From positions 1 through 12,156 of the forward strand of contig DXJI01000019.1 in NCBI GenBank assembly GCA_019057595.1: a stretch of DNA of 12,156 bases, written 5' to 3'. Source of the DNA: Candidatus Thorarchaeota archaeon (GTDB taxonomy: Archaea > Asgardarchaeota > Thorarchaeia > Thorarchaeales > Thorarchaeaceae). Below the pieces are notes generated by a model, which saw nothing but the letters and a program-made list of their open reading frames with translations, was not told the DNA's origin and ran no database searches. This document shows, piece after piece, positions 1 to 6,247 of the stretch. The translations under genes were made by a program, and so were the position numbers. Positions within the stretch are counted from its first letter, which is position 1; each line of letters begins with the position of its first letter.

Positions 1-49
1 CAACACCAGGGATGCCAGTCACAATCACGACATTTCGAGATTCAGTCAT
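1..49 (-). CDS. adkA: Adenylate kinase, archaeal AdkA type (5' end only)
   Basis: Only the first 16 codons lie in the window; the gene runs off the left edge. The minus strand from ATG at 49 reads MTESRNVVIVTGIPGV, followed by a G. This is a beta strand running into a Walker A P-loop (GIPGVG), as at the start of archaeal adenylate kinases, which convert ATP and AMP to two ADP in the cytoplasm. Archaeal spc operons normally have adk downstream of secY, so the position supports the call, although here another gene intervenes. There is no strong Shine-Dalgarno; a weak GGTG lies about 10 bases upstream of the ATG. A TATA-like box at 101-106 suggests its own promoter. Another P-loop NMP kinase is possible because the catalytic part is not visible. 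Confidence 0.75.
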   Translation of the reverse strand, partial: MTESRNVVIVTGIPGV

Positions 50-100
50 TGAGTGGATACACCATCCATCGAAGATTAGGCGCTGGTTAGAGGTATCTGT

Positions 101-106
101 TATAAA
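101..106 (-). promoter_or_regulatory. TATA-like box for adkA
   Basis: The minus strand reads CTTTATAAC in the 65-base gap between the toroid gene stop (115) and the adkA start (49). The box ends 51 bases before the ATG. With the usual archaeal spacing of about 25 bases from TATA to transcription start, the leader would be roughly 25-30 bases. No convincing purine-rich BRE is visible beside it. This is inferred from pattern and position only. Confidence 0.45.
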
Positions 107-114
107 GTCTGCTT

Positions 115-1095
115 TTAGTCAAGGAGTCTTTTCAACGTCCTACAGATAACTAGGTTGACCCAGAGGTTCTGACTCTTATCACTTGCACCTCGAACCAATT
201 TGAGGTCCCAGAGCCCATGTTTTTTCTGATTTTCAATGAACCAATCCACTCCCTCACGAATCTGTGGTTCATCGACTGATATACCCAATTTGGATAGTGA
301 GTCGAGTGTGGATAGAAGATCGGTAAACCAGAACGGAAACGAGAACCTTGTCCAATATTCCGGTGCTTTACGGTCAGTGTAAGCATCTGCCTTGAAAATA
401 CGTGATGCCAGAAGCTCACCCGCTTTCATCACCTCTGGTCGTTTACGGTACTCTGGATGTGCTGCAAAGGCACGGAGCACTACTCCGGTCGCCATGTGTG
501 AGAATGGTTTGTTTACATTATGCTCTACAAGTTCTGAACGATTCATGACATCTTTGATTCTTAGATTCGCTGTCCTGAAAGGAATAACCCATCCTCCGTC
601 CTCTTGACGAATTGAAAGCAGCCACTCGAGGCCTAGTTTAATACGATTGTCATCCTGATAGCCCGCTTTTATGAGCAGCTCCATGAATGCCGCAGAATAG
701 GTGGGAGTATATTGATTCCAATACACACCCCGGAAATCACCCTCTTCAGTCTGGCATCCAAATAGAAACTCAGCCGCACGCTCACCTGCTGGATGCTCTC
801 TGTTTAGAAGATACTTCTCAATCAGAATTGCAAGATTTCTGAAGGTCTCCACTTGGTTGTATCCTTTGAGAGATCTGATATCCTCTTTCGGATTTGGATA
901 GCGCCAAGAACCATCTTCCTGTTGTTTTCTGAATAGTCTTTTCACCTGTTTCATTTCCCACAAGTGAGTTACAGTGTCTGGTTCCTTTCCAAATAAATCG
1001 CGGGAAACCTGTAATCGTAGAGCATAATCAGATGCAGATCCAAGCAAGGGAATTGGGTCGTATTTCAGATTACTCATCCAATCACTCAGTGACAT
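115..1095 (-). CDS. Alpha/alpha-toroid (prenyltransferase/squalene cyclase-like) repeat protein
   Basis: This 326 aa protein has repeats typical of the terpenoid cyclase/protein prenyltransferase alpha-alpha toroid fold. Q-x-x-D/E-G-x-W/F turns occur at about residues 59-64 (QEDGSW), 115-121 (QTEEGDF), 164-169 (QEDGGW) and 290-296 (QKKHGLW), each followed by helical stretches. There is no signal peptide or membrane segment, so it is probably cytosolic. I see no DxDD motif of class II terpene cyclases and no clear zinc-ligand set of a protein prenyltransferase beta subunit. The length is about half that of a squalene cyclase and near that of a prenyltransferase beta subunit. No substrate can be assigned. 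GAGGTGA directly abuts the ATG, an unusually short spacing; the next in-frame ATG (codon 7) is too far from it. The gene sits between secY and adkA, outside the usual archaeal order, with a TATA-like box upstream. Confidence 0.72.
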   Translation of the reverse strand: MSLSDWMSNLKYDPIPLLGSASDYALRLQVSRDLFGKEPDTVTHLWEMKQVKRLFRKQQEDGSWRYPNPKEDIRSLKGYNQVETFRNLAILIEKYLLNREHPAGERAAEFLFGCQTEEGDFRGVYWNQYTPTYSAAFMELLIKAGYQDDNRIKLGLEWLLSIRQEDGGWVIPFRTANLRIKDVMNRSELVEHNVNKPFSHMATGVVLRAFAAHPEYRKRPEVMKAGELLASRIFKADAYTDRKAPEYWTRFSFPFWFTDLLSTLDSLSKLGISVDEPQIREGVDWFIENQKKHGLWDLKLVRGASDKSQNLWVNLVICRTLKRLLD

Positions 1096-1153
1096 TCACC
1101 TCGAATCAATATCATGTAATCTTCATTCAAATAGGCTTATGAGATTTAACCTC

Positions 1154-1159
1154 TATAAA
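1154..1159 (-). promoter_or_regulatory. TATA-like box for the toroid-fold gene
   Basis: The minus strand reads TCTTTATAGAG in the 167-base gap between secY and the 326 aa gene. The box ends 58 bases before the ATG at 1095, which would give a leader of about 33 bases carrying the GAGGTGA. The rest of this gap (1096-1262) holds the hairpin after secY and AT-rich sequence; I see no gene in it. The call is inferred from pattern and spacing. Confidence 0.4.
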
Positions 1160-1234
1160 GAAAGACCCATCAATCGGGCTAAATTTCTACCTCTGTCTTT
1201 TCTGAAAATTACCACGAAACAAGAAAATCGACAA

Positions 1235-1254
1235 GGGAAGACCTGCGTCTTCCC
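1235..1254 (-). terminator. Hairpin just after secY, possible terminator or 3' end element
   Basis: GGGAAGAC and GTCTTCCC form a perfect 8-bp inverted repeat around a 4-base loop. It starts 8 bases after the secY stop and is followed on the minus strand by TTGTCGATTTTCTTG, which is T-rich but not a clean run. Archaeal termination depends mainly on T-tracts, so the hairpin may instead protect the 3' end or mark processing. The structure is seen directly; the role is inferred. Confidence 0.5.
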
Positions 1255-1262
1255 CTGACTCA

Positions 1263-2780
1263 TCATAGTATGCCCAGTAGCCCGGCTGCACCTTCGCCGC
1301 CCATGCCGGCAAGTTGTTCTTTGGCTATCTGCTCGTAGTATTGTTTGATGATCGATACCATGAGTAATATCCCCGTGCCGCTCGCTAACGCTCCCATGAT
1401 GTCCGCTGATGCCGCGAGTATTCCTATCAGGAACCCGCCCAGTCCTGCAACAATTGGAATGTAACGCTCCAAGAGTCTCTCTAGGACCTTCTCACTAGTT
1501 CTGAAACCAGGAACGATGTATCCTGAATTGAGTAGCTGCCTAGATACGTCTCTAGGAGCAATACCTGAGATATCCACCCATATTTTCGAGAAGCCCCAAC
1601 AGAGCAGGATCATGAGAGAGGCATAGATGAAAATATGCACCCAGCCTTCCATACCCTCCTCTATGAGGCGGAACACCCCTTGCGGCGGCGTGATATATTT
1701 CGCTAATCCTGACGTCGCTAACATCCGCCCGTCAGGAGCTCGTTCGAATATGCCAATCCAACTAAGGAACGGGTTCGTCCCATCTGGATTGAGGGACCCC
1801 CACAGTATCTGACCAAAGAAGAGAATGTTAGCATAGAGTGCTTGGGCCAGAATAACAGGTATGTTTGAAGTGTAGAGGAGTTTGATCGGATATCGAGCTT
1901 TCATACCTCTGTACTTTGCATACTGTAACGGTATCTCAACTCGGACCGATTCCATCCATATGACCGCTCCGAATATGACAAACGTCACTATTAGCGATAA
2001 TATACTCGGATCATACCCATTTCTTACAACGAACCATCCTACATCAACTACGTCACCCTGAGTTGTACCAATTCCAAAGACTCTCAGTAGGTTGCTAATC
2101 ATAGCTGCGATGATTCCCTTTGGCAGGTTTGTTGGAAACTCGTTGGCGGCACCATTCATGTATCCTGCTGGTGAGGCGCTTTCTATGTCAATGAAGTTCA
2201 GTGCGTTGTACATTACCTGGCCTGCAACGTTGGTCATGATGAAGAGTGATACACCAGAACCAAGACCCCAGCCCTTCTGGATTAACTCATCCATCAGAAT
2301 CACGATGACGCCTGACATGAACAACTGGAGGAAAACAATCAGAGACTCAGTGGGTCCAAGTGCTCCATAGGCATTGCCCAAGATGTATGCGATTGCTTGG
2401 AAGGCAGTCATAAACATTGCAATGACTTTCTGACCTCCGGTGAAGAGGGCTCTGTCCTCTGGATCACCAAAGTCTACTTTGATGATCTTTGAACCCGAGA
2501 GAAGCTGCATGACCAGACCTGCAGTGACGATTGGTCCTATTCCAAGCTCCATCAGGGTTCCACGAGTACTGGCAAGTATGACTCGCATGGCCCATAGATA
2601 GTCAGTCCCGACATCCTTGTCTACACCATAGAGAGGTAGGTGCGACATGATGAGGAATATGATTAGAATAAGGGCGGTCCAGACAAATTTTTCTCTAAAG
2701 CTTACCTCTCGGTCTGGCGCCTTTACCTCGGGCATTATCCGCACAAACGGTGATAATGCTCTCAAGAATCTACTAGTCAT
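1263..2780 (-). CDS. secY: Preprotein translocase subunit SecY
   Basis: This is the pore subunit of the Sec translocon, equivalent to Sec61-alpha, which passes unfolded proteins across or into the membrane. The 505 aa product has the ten hydrophobic segments expected, at about 31-50, 80-94, 115-135, 148-166, 173-195, 260-278, 303-325, 380-398, 440-457 and 463-480. The TRGTLMELGIGPIVTAG block around the plug and TM2, and the PGFR motif (424-427) in the cytosolic loop before TM9, are typical of SecY. The long stretch between TM5 and TM6 is usual in archaea. I chose ATG at 2780 because GGAGG at 2791-2795 lies 10 bases upstream. An in-frame GTG at 2804 would add eight residues but would put that GGAGG inside the gene. 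Archaeal spc operons place secY after uL15, as here, but the 81-base gap and a TATA-like box suggest partly independent transcription. Confidence 0.97.
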   Translation of the reverse strand: MTSRFLRALSPFVRIMPEVKAPDREVSFREKFVWTALILIIFLIMSHLPLYGVDKDVGTDYLWAMRVILASTRGTLMELGIGPIVTAGLVMQLLSGSKIIKVDFGDPEDRALFTGGQKVIAMFMTAFQAIAYILGNAYGALGPTESLIVFLQLFMSGVIVILMDELIQKGWGLGSGVSLFIMTNVAGQVMYNALNFIDIESASPAGYMNGAANEFPTNLPKGIIAAMISNLLRVFGIGTTQGDVVDVGWFVVRNGYDPSILSLIVTFVIFGAVIWMESVRVEIPLQYAKYRGMKARYPIKLLYTSNIPVILAQALYANILFFGQILWGSLNPDGTNPFLSWIGIFERAPDGRMLATSGLAKYITPPQGVFRLIEEGMEGWVHIFIYASLMILLCWGFSKIWVDISGIAPRDVSRQLLNSGYIVPGFRTSEKVLERLLERYIPIVAGLGGFLIGILAASADIMGALASGTGILLMVSIIKQYYEQIAKEQLAGMGGEGAAGLLGIL

Positions 2781-2790
2781 AGATTTATTG

Positions 2791-2795
2791 CCTCC
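2791..2795 (-). promoter_or_regulatory. Shine-Dalgarno that sets the secY start
   Basis: GGAGG on the minus strand, 10 bases before ATG 2780. It lies downstream of the alternative GTG at 2804, which favours the shorter SecY. Confidence 0.65.
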
Positions 2796-2830
2796 TGCAG
2801 GCACTTTTCGGGGTCCAGTTGGCCTATACC

Positions 2831-2836
2831 TTTAAA
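2831..2836 (-). promoter_or_regulatory. TATA-like box for secY
   Basis: The minus strand reads GCTTTAAAGG in the 81-base uL15-secY gap, the widest gap so far in an otherwise packed gene run. The box ends 50 bases before the ATG at 2780, so a transcript would start near 2805-2810 and include the GGAGG. It could be an internal promoter that lets secY be expressed apart from the ribosomal genes. No clear BRE is visible. Confidence 0.4.
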
Positions 2837-2861
2837 GCTAGTGGTCAGTTTGAAACCTGTA

Positions 2862-3311
2862 CTACTTCTCAGGGAGGTCAATTGTTCCTCCAATTCCAGT
2901 GACCTTTTCTCTGGCTCTTGGAGTGATAGCCTTCACACCCGTCAGGTTGAGTTTGCGTGTGACTTTTCCAGACCCAAGAATCCTGTCAATACCGAGCTTT
3001 GTGACGTCGATATTGTAACGTTTTCCGGTCTTAGTAGCTAGTTCTTGAGTCACAAGTCTATCTGCGGCTTCATCGATGTCTCCGATATTCACAGCAATAG
3101 GGTGGTCGATCATTTTTTGAGGTCTCTTGAATCCCCACTTTCCAAAGTATCGGGGGTTCTCCTGCATGACCTTGATGTAATGATGCTTCTTTGAACCGGC
3201 CATTCCCTTTCCACCTCTCTGTCCAGAGGCTCGATGACCTGCACTGAAGCCGTAACCTGCTGCACGACGTCCTCGCATCTTGTTGATTTTCTTTGATCTC
3301 CGTTTCTGCAT
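2862..3311 (-). CDS. rpl15: Large-subunit ribosomal protein uL15 (L15)
   Basis: uL15 is a late-assembly protein that binds 23S rRNA in the large subunit. The 149 aa product opens with a basic, glycine-rich extended arm (KKINKMRGRRAAGYG, then HRASGQRGGKG) and continues with NPRYFGKWGF at about 52-61, an archaeal/eukaryotic uL15 feature. It ends with the globular part, TPRAREKVTGIGG. The start at 3311 follows a modest GGATGGAGAG about 6 bases upstream, in the 15-base gap after the Hsp20 stop. An ATG 14 bases upstream (3325) opens another frame and is not the start. The gene is followed by secY, as is standard in archaea; what is unusual is that Hsp20 rather than uL30 precedes it. Confidence 0.97.
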   Translation of the reverse strand: MQKRRSKKINKMRGRRAAGYGFSAGHRASGQRGGKGMAGSKKHHYIKVMQENPRYFGKWGFKRPQKMIDHPIAVNIGDIDEAADRLVTQELATKTGKRYNIDVTKLGIDRILGSGKVTRKLNLTGVKAITPRAREKVTGIGGTIDLPEK

Positions 3312-3326
3312 CGATATCTCTCCATC

Positions 3327-3857
3327 CTATGCTTTCTTGAGACGTACCTCCAGCACGCCGTTACGTATGGCCGATTTCGCTTCCTCTTTCAACACCTTGC
3401 TTGGAAGCTCAATGACCTTGTGATAGGGTCGTTCGGGATTCTCTGCCTTTATTGTTAGGCTAGTTCCCTTTATCCTGACCTTTATCTCATCCCTCTCAAC
3501 ACCTGGAACCTCTGCGACGACAATGATTTCGTCATCCTCTTCCACAACATCGACAAGAGGTTCTAAAGTTGAAGAGGGTTCTACTCCATCATCCGTTGGT
3601 GGGTTACCGAACCGTTGGATGATGGGTTTACCATCGGGACCTAAATTCATCGAGAATCCGAAGACGAAGGGACTTGTCCCCTCTGGATTTCTGAGCATCT
3701 CTTCGAAGGTTTCACTATCAAACATTGAACCTTCGTTCATCTCGCTCATCATTTTCTGCATCATCTCTTCAATCATACGAAACATCTCCTCCGGTACAAA
3801 ATCGCCGAACCAGCGCCGGAGGTTCCTTCGAGTTTCGTCATCGTTGTCCCAAGACAT
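3327..3857 (-). CDS. Small heat-shock protein, Hsp20/alpha-crystallin family
   Basis: This 176 aa protein is a probable ATP-independent holdase chaperone. The alpha-crystallin domain covers about 98-176: EPLVDVVEEDDEIIVVAEVPGV, with the D/E-rich strand and VPGV turn, then IKVRIKGTSLTIKAE and the family's A-x4-GVL motif as AIRNGVLEV (163-171). The N-terminal arm carries a methionine-rich amphipathic stretch at about 25-45 and a GFSMNLGPDGKPIIQRFGN segment that I recall from a common archaeal Hsp20 subfamily. The protein stops at VRLKKA, directly after the last strand, so the C-terminal I-x-I motif that links sHSP dimers into large oligomers is missing. It lies 11 bases after the uL30 stop, with GAGGTGA overlapping that stop, and 15 bases before uL15. 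It is therefore almost certainly co-transcribed with ribosomal proteins. A role in protecting nascent or unassembled ribosomal proteins is speculation. Confidence 0.9.
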   Translation of the reverse strand: MSWDNDDETRRNLRRWFGDFVPEEMFRMIEEMMQKMMSEMNEGSMFDSETFEEMLRNPEGTSPFVFGFSMNLGPDGKPIIQRFGNPPTDDGVEPSSTLEPLVDVVEEDDEIIVVAEVPGVERDEIKVRIKGTSLTIKAENPERPYHKVIELPSKVLKEEAKSAIRNGVLEVRLKKA

Positions 3858-3868
3858 TTGTGTTCACC

Positions 3869-4351
3869 TCAGAGCATACGTAGGGTCAAGGCGTTGATTC
3901 CTTCCCCTCGATATCCAGTGATTCCTCCCATTCCAACAGCTAGGTTCTTCTTACCCTTGTAGCCCCTACTCGGAGGAGTCAGTCTGAAGACTGGTTTCAG
4001 GCCCTCAACATCAGCAGTAGTGGCCTTTCCGCTAGCGATCGCCTTGGCTAGAGCCTTGATGCCGCTAAGTTTCGAGTTCTTCTTTACGTAAGCATCTGTC
4101 AGTTTCTTGTTTCCTGGCAAGCGACCTCTCTTCGTGAGAAGTTTAAGAATCAAGTCCTCGGAGGGTTCTCCCCAAGTGATATAGTCCTTAGACTTTGTAA
4201 TCATGCCCTGTAGGCTTGAGGTGACTCTGAATAACCTGGCTTGGTGAAGCCGACCAAGTAGAAGCTTGTCTAGAGTATCCTCTATCTGTGGTCTGACTCT
4301 GACCCTGCCTCTCACTCGGATTGCGAGCACGACTTTTTCTGTTTCACTCAT
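3869..4351 (-). CDS. rpl30: Large-subunit ribosomal protein uL30 (L30)
   Basis: The 160 aa product is the long archaeal/eukaryotic form of uL30, which binds 23S rRNA; bacterial L30 is about 60 aa. The N-terminal core VVLAIRVRGRVRVRPQIEDTLDKLLLGRL matches the uL30 ferredoxin-like fold. The C-terminus has the archaeal extension with VFRLTPPSRGYKG (121-133) and GGITGYRGEGINALTLRML. The start ATG overlaps the uS5 stop as ATGA, with an AGGAG upstream inside the uS5 3' end, so translation is probably coupled to uS5. In most archaea the next gene is uL15; here an Hsp20 gene is interposed. Confidence 0.97.
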   Translation of the reverse strand: MSETEKVVLAIRVRGRVRVRPQIEDTLDKLLLGRLHQARLFRVTSSLQGMITKSKDYITWGEPSEDLILKLLTKRGRLPGNKKLTDAYVKKNSKLSGIKALAKAIASGKATTADVEGLKPVFRLTPPSRGYKGKKNLAVGMGGITGYRGEGINALTLRML

Positions 4352-5034
4352 GTCTCAGCCACTCCTGTTGTGCCCCATTCCTGTGGTGGAAGCATCTTGT
4401 AGGTCTGTGCTAACGCATTCACGAAAGCCTTCGCAAAGTTTGAAGAGGTCCTTGACCTTCCCTTGGTGATTGACCACACATCGTGTAGCCCTGCAATCCT
4501 CAGGACAATCTTACCAACGTCAGCTGTAACAAGTCCTGTACCTTTTGGTGCAGGTTTCAGAGTGACATTGACTGAGCCCGATGACCCATTCACTTGGAAT
4601 GGAATGCTGTGAGGGTCATGACATCGGCATTCCCAAGAGCCACAACCCCTTCGGAACACCATGATATTCATCTTTGCTCGTGCTTCAGCTGCGCGCACAG
4701 ATGGCACAAACTCTGGGGCTTTGCCGATTCCGATTCCCAGAATTCCTTCTCCGTTTCCAACCACAACAGTGATTCTAAAGCTCTTCTGCTGGCCGCTGTC
4801 AGACTGACGCTGTACAAGTGTGACATCCACAACCTCTTGTTTGAGGTCGGGAAATAGGGCATCGACAATCTCAGGTTCTCTGATTCTGTAGTTGTTCCGC
4901 AGAATCTCATCAATCGAGTTGATGTGTCCCTCTTTCACTAGCCTTCCTAGCTTTGTCTTTGGAACCCAATCATCCAGTGGGTTTGTGTCTTGGCGAGGTT
5001 GTCTCCTTCTTCCTCGTTGTTGTCGTCTACTCAT
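4348..5034 (-). CDS. rps5: Small-subunit ribosomal protein uS5 (S5)
   Basis: uS5 lies near the mRNA entry region of the small subunit and contributes to decoding accuracy. The 228 aa product has a basic N-terminal arm (SRRQQRGRRRQPRQ), the N-terminal double-stranded-RNA-binding-like domain at about 66-132 with VVGNGEGILGIGIGKA, and the archaeal/eukaryotic block RRGCGSWECRCHDPHSIPF at about 128-146. The latter has three cysteines and a histidine close together. The C-terminal domain contains LKPAPKGTGLV. I start it at ATG 5034, which lies 6 bases after GAGGTGA that overlaps the uL18 stop. An in-frame GTG at 5037 would add one residue but sits closer to that site. Its stop overlaps the uL30 start. 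Confidence 0.97.
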   Translation of the reverse strand: MSRRQQRGRRRQPRQDTNPLDDWVPKTKLGRLVKEGHINSIDEILRNNYRIREPEIVDALFPDLKQEVVDVTLVQRQSDSGQQKSFRITVVVGNGEGILGIGIGKAPEFVPSVRAAEARAKMNIMVFRRGCGSWECRCHDPHSIPFQVNGSSGSVNVTLKPAPKGTGLVTADVGKIVLRIAGLHDVWSITKGRSRTSSNFAKAFVNALAQTYKMLPPQEWGTTGVAET

Positions 5035-5046
5035 CACATGTCACCT

Positions 5047-5799
5047 CTATTCCTTGCCCCTCCGGCCTTTCTTGCCCTTACCTCTGGCAATGAGCTTCTT
5101 CGGCTTAGGTTTCCGAGGCACTGCTCGTGGAGGTCTGACGGCTGGTTTCTCCTTCTTCGGCTTCTCTGCCTTGGGTTTTGCTTTTGCCTTGGCAGGTGCC
5201 TTTCGCTTCTTCTTCTTCAGCTCAGCTGCAGGAATATCCTCGAGTGCCTTCTTGACAGTCTTGAATTTCCTTGGAATGGTCGAAATGGTTGTCTTCTTCT
5301 GTCCAAGCTTGCTGAACATTTTGGAATCTGATCCAAAGTGCTCATAGGATGCAATAATGTGTTCTCCAGTAATCCGAGATTCATCTGGGATAACTTCTGG
5401 ATTGAATGGCACTTCAAGACCTGCATCAACAGCACCCTTCAGTGCTGCATAGACCCTAGAGCCTTTTACAGGCGGGTTCAGACCCACATCAAGGATTGCA
5501 TTTTTCACACCCCGGTTCTTTGCTCGAAGACCCGCTAGGAGTCCTGTCAAATATGCGGAGGGAATGTTTCCAGTCCCCGCTACCCAACCATGATTAGTAA
5601 GCTCTGTAGAGATTGCAGAGGCTACCGTTGAATCACCAATGACGCTAGCATTGATTATCTGCACTATTGTAGCAGTGTTTGTCTTTCTTACGACGAGTCT
5701 TGGAGTACGTGATTGAAGCAGACGTCTACGACGATAGTAGTTTGTCTTGCCTTCTCTCCTTCGTCGGAACTTTACTCTGTATGTCGGTCCCTGTGCCAT
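5047..5799 (-). CDS. rpl18: Large-subunit ribosomal protein uL18 with long basic C-terminal tail
   Basis: uL18 binds 5S rRNA and anchors it in the central protuberance of the large subunit. The N-terminus [22 protein letters not shown] (7-28) is the archaeal/eukaryotic form, closely like eukaryotic RPL5, and the core [12 protein letters not shown] and [16 protein letters not shown] follow. The 250 aa length exceeds the roughly 190-200 aa usual in archaea. Residues about 194-250 form a Lys/Pro/Ala/Arg tail without clear fold, ending [11 protein letters not shown]. The start ATG shares its A with the eL19 stop (TAATG), and AGGAGG in the eL19 3' end lies about 11 bases upstream. The tail probably contacts rRNA, by analogy with the C-terminal extension of eukaryotic RPL5, but I have not shown homology. 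Confidence 0.96.
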   Translation of the reverse strand: MAQGPTYRVKFRRRREGKTNYYRRRRLLQSRTPRLVVRKTNTATIVQIINASVIGDSTVASAISTELTNHGWVAGTGNIPSAYLTGLLAGLRAKNRGVKNAILDVGLNPPVKGSRVYAALKGAVDAGLEVPFNPEVIPDESRITGEHIIASYEHFGSDSKMFSKLGQKKTTISTIPRKFKTVKKALEDIPAAELKKKKRKAPAKAKAKPKAEKPKKEKPAVRPPRAVPRKPKPKKLIARGKGKKGRRGKE

Positions 5800-6245
5800 T
5801 ATTTGGACAGCCTCCTCTCTGCAATGTACGTTTTCAGATGCGCAGTGTTACGGAATGCGTTTCCTTTCGCTTTCAGATACAGCTCTCTGTATACTCTGCT
5901 AGTGATCTTCCCATCTTCGCGGAGCTTCTTCAGTTCTTTCCGCATAGGTCGGATCTTCATCATCCAACGATCCTTACTGCTCAGCTTTGATGTTGCCTTT
6001 CCTTTCTTCGTTCCAGGTCCTGACCTCTGACCTTTTCTTTTCTGACGCAGTTTGTGACGAGCACGTCCTCTACTGACGCCACGGATTGGCTTCTTCTGAA
6101 TTGCACCTTCATCCACAAGTCGTCTGATATCATCTCTGGTGATAGCTAAGCTAATCTCGTCTTCGAAATCAGGATCCATCCAAACTCTTGATTTACCGAC
6201 TTTCATTACGTGTGCAGCCAGTCTCTTCTGAGTGGTGAGTTTCAT
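5799..6245 (-). CDS. rpl19e: Large-subunit ribosomal protein eL19 (L19e)
   Basis: eL19 exists only in archaea and eukaryotes and is a long helical protein that contributes to an intersubunit bridge. The 148 aa product begins [23 protein letters not shown] and continues [25 protein letters not shown], the family's conserved rRNA-binding segment, then [20 protein letters not shown]. The length matches archaeal homologues. The start is two bases after the eL32 stop. Its Shine-Dalgarno GGAGGA is formed by the last acidic codons of eL32 (GAG GAG GAC). The stop overlaps the uL18 start, so eL32, eL19 and uL18 are probably translationally coupled. Confidence 0.98.
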   Translation of the reverse strand: MKLTTQKRLAAHVMKVGKSRVWMDPDFEDEISLAITRDDIRRLVDEGAIQKKPIRGVSRGRARHKLRQKRKGQRSGPGTKKGKATSKLSSKDRWMMKIRPMRKELKKLREDGKITSRVYRELYLKAKGNAFRNTAHLKTYIAERRLSK

Positions 6246-6247
6246 TA

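Noticed and set aside
2781..2804. GTG start for SecY eight codons upstream
   Set aside because: Using it would place the GGAGG ribosome-binding site inside the gene. ATG 2780 has the site at a workable distance, though the longer form is not strictly excluded.
3110..3325. 71 aa minus-strand frame starting 14 bases before uL15
   Set aside because: It overlaps uL15 in another frame and is unlike any family. The uL15 frame carries all conserved motifs.
3523..3897. 124 aa plus-strand Ser-rich frame
   Set aside because: It lies opposite the Hsp20 gene, whose alpha-crystallin domain is clear. The frame has no recognisable content.
4892..5347. 151 aa plus-strand Phe-rich frame across uL18 and uS5
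   Set aside because: It is antisense of the basic uL18 tail and the start of uS5, both securely identified on the minus strand.
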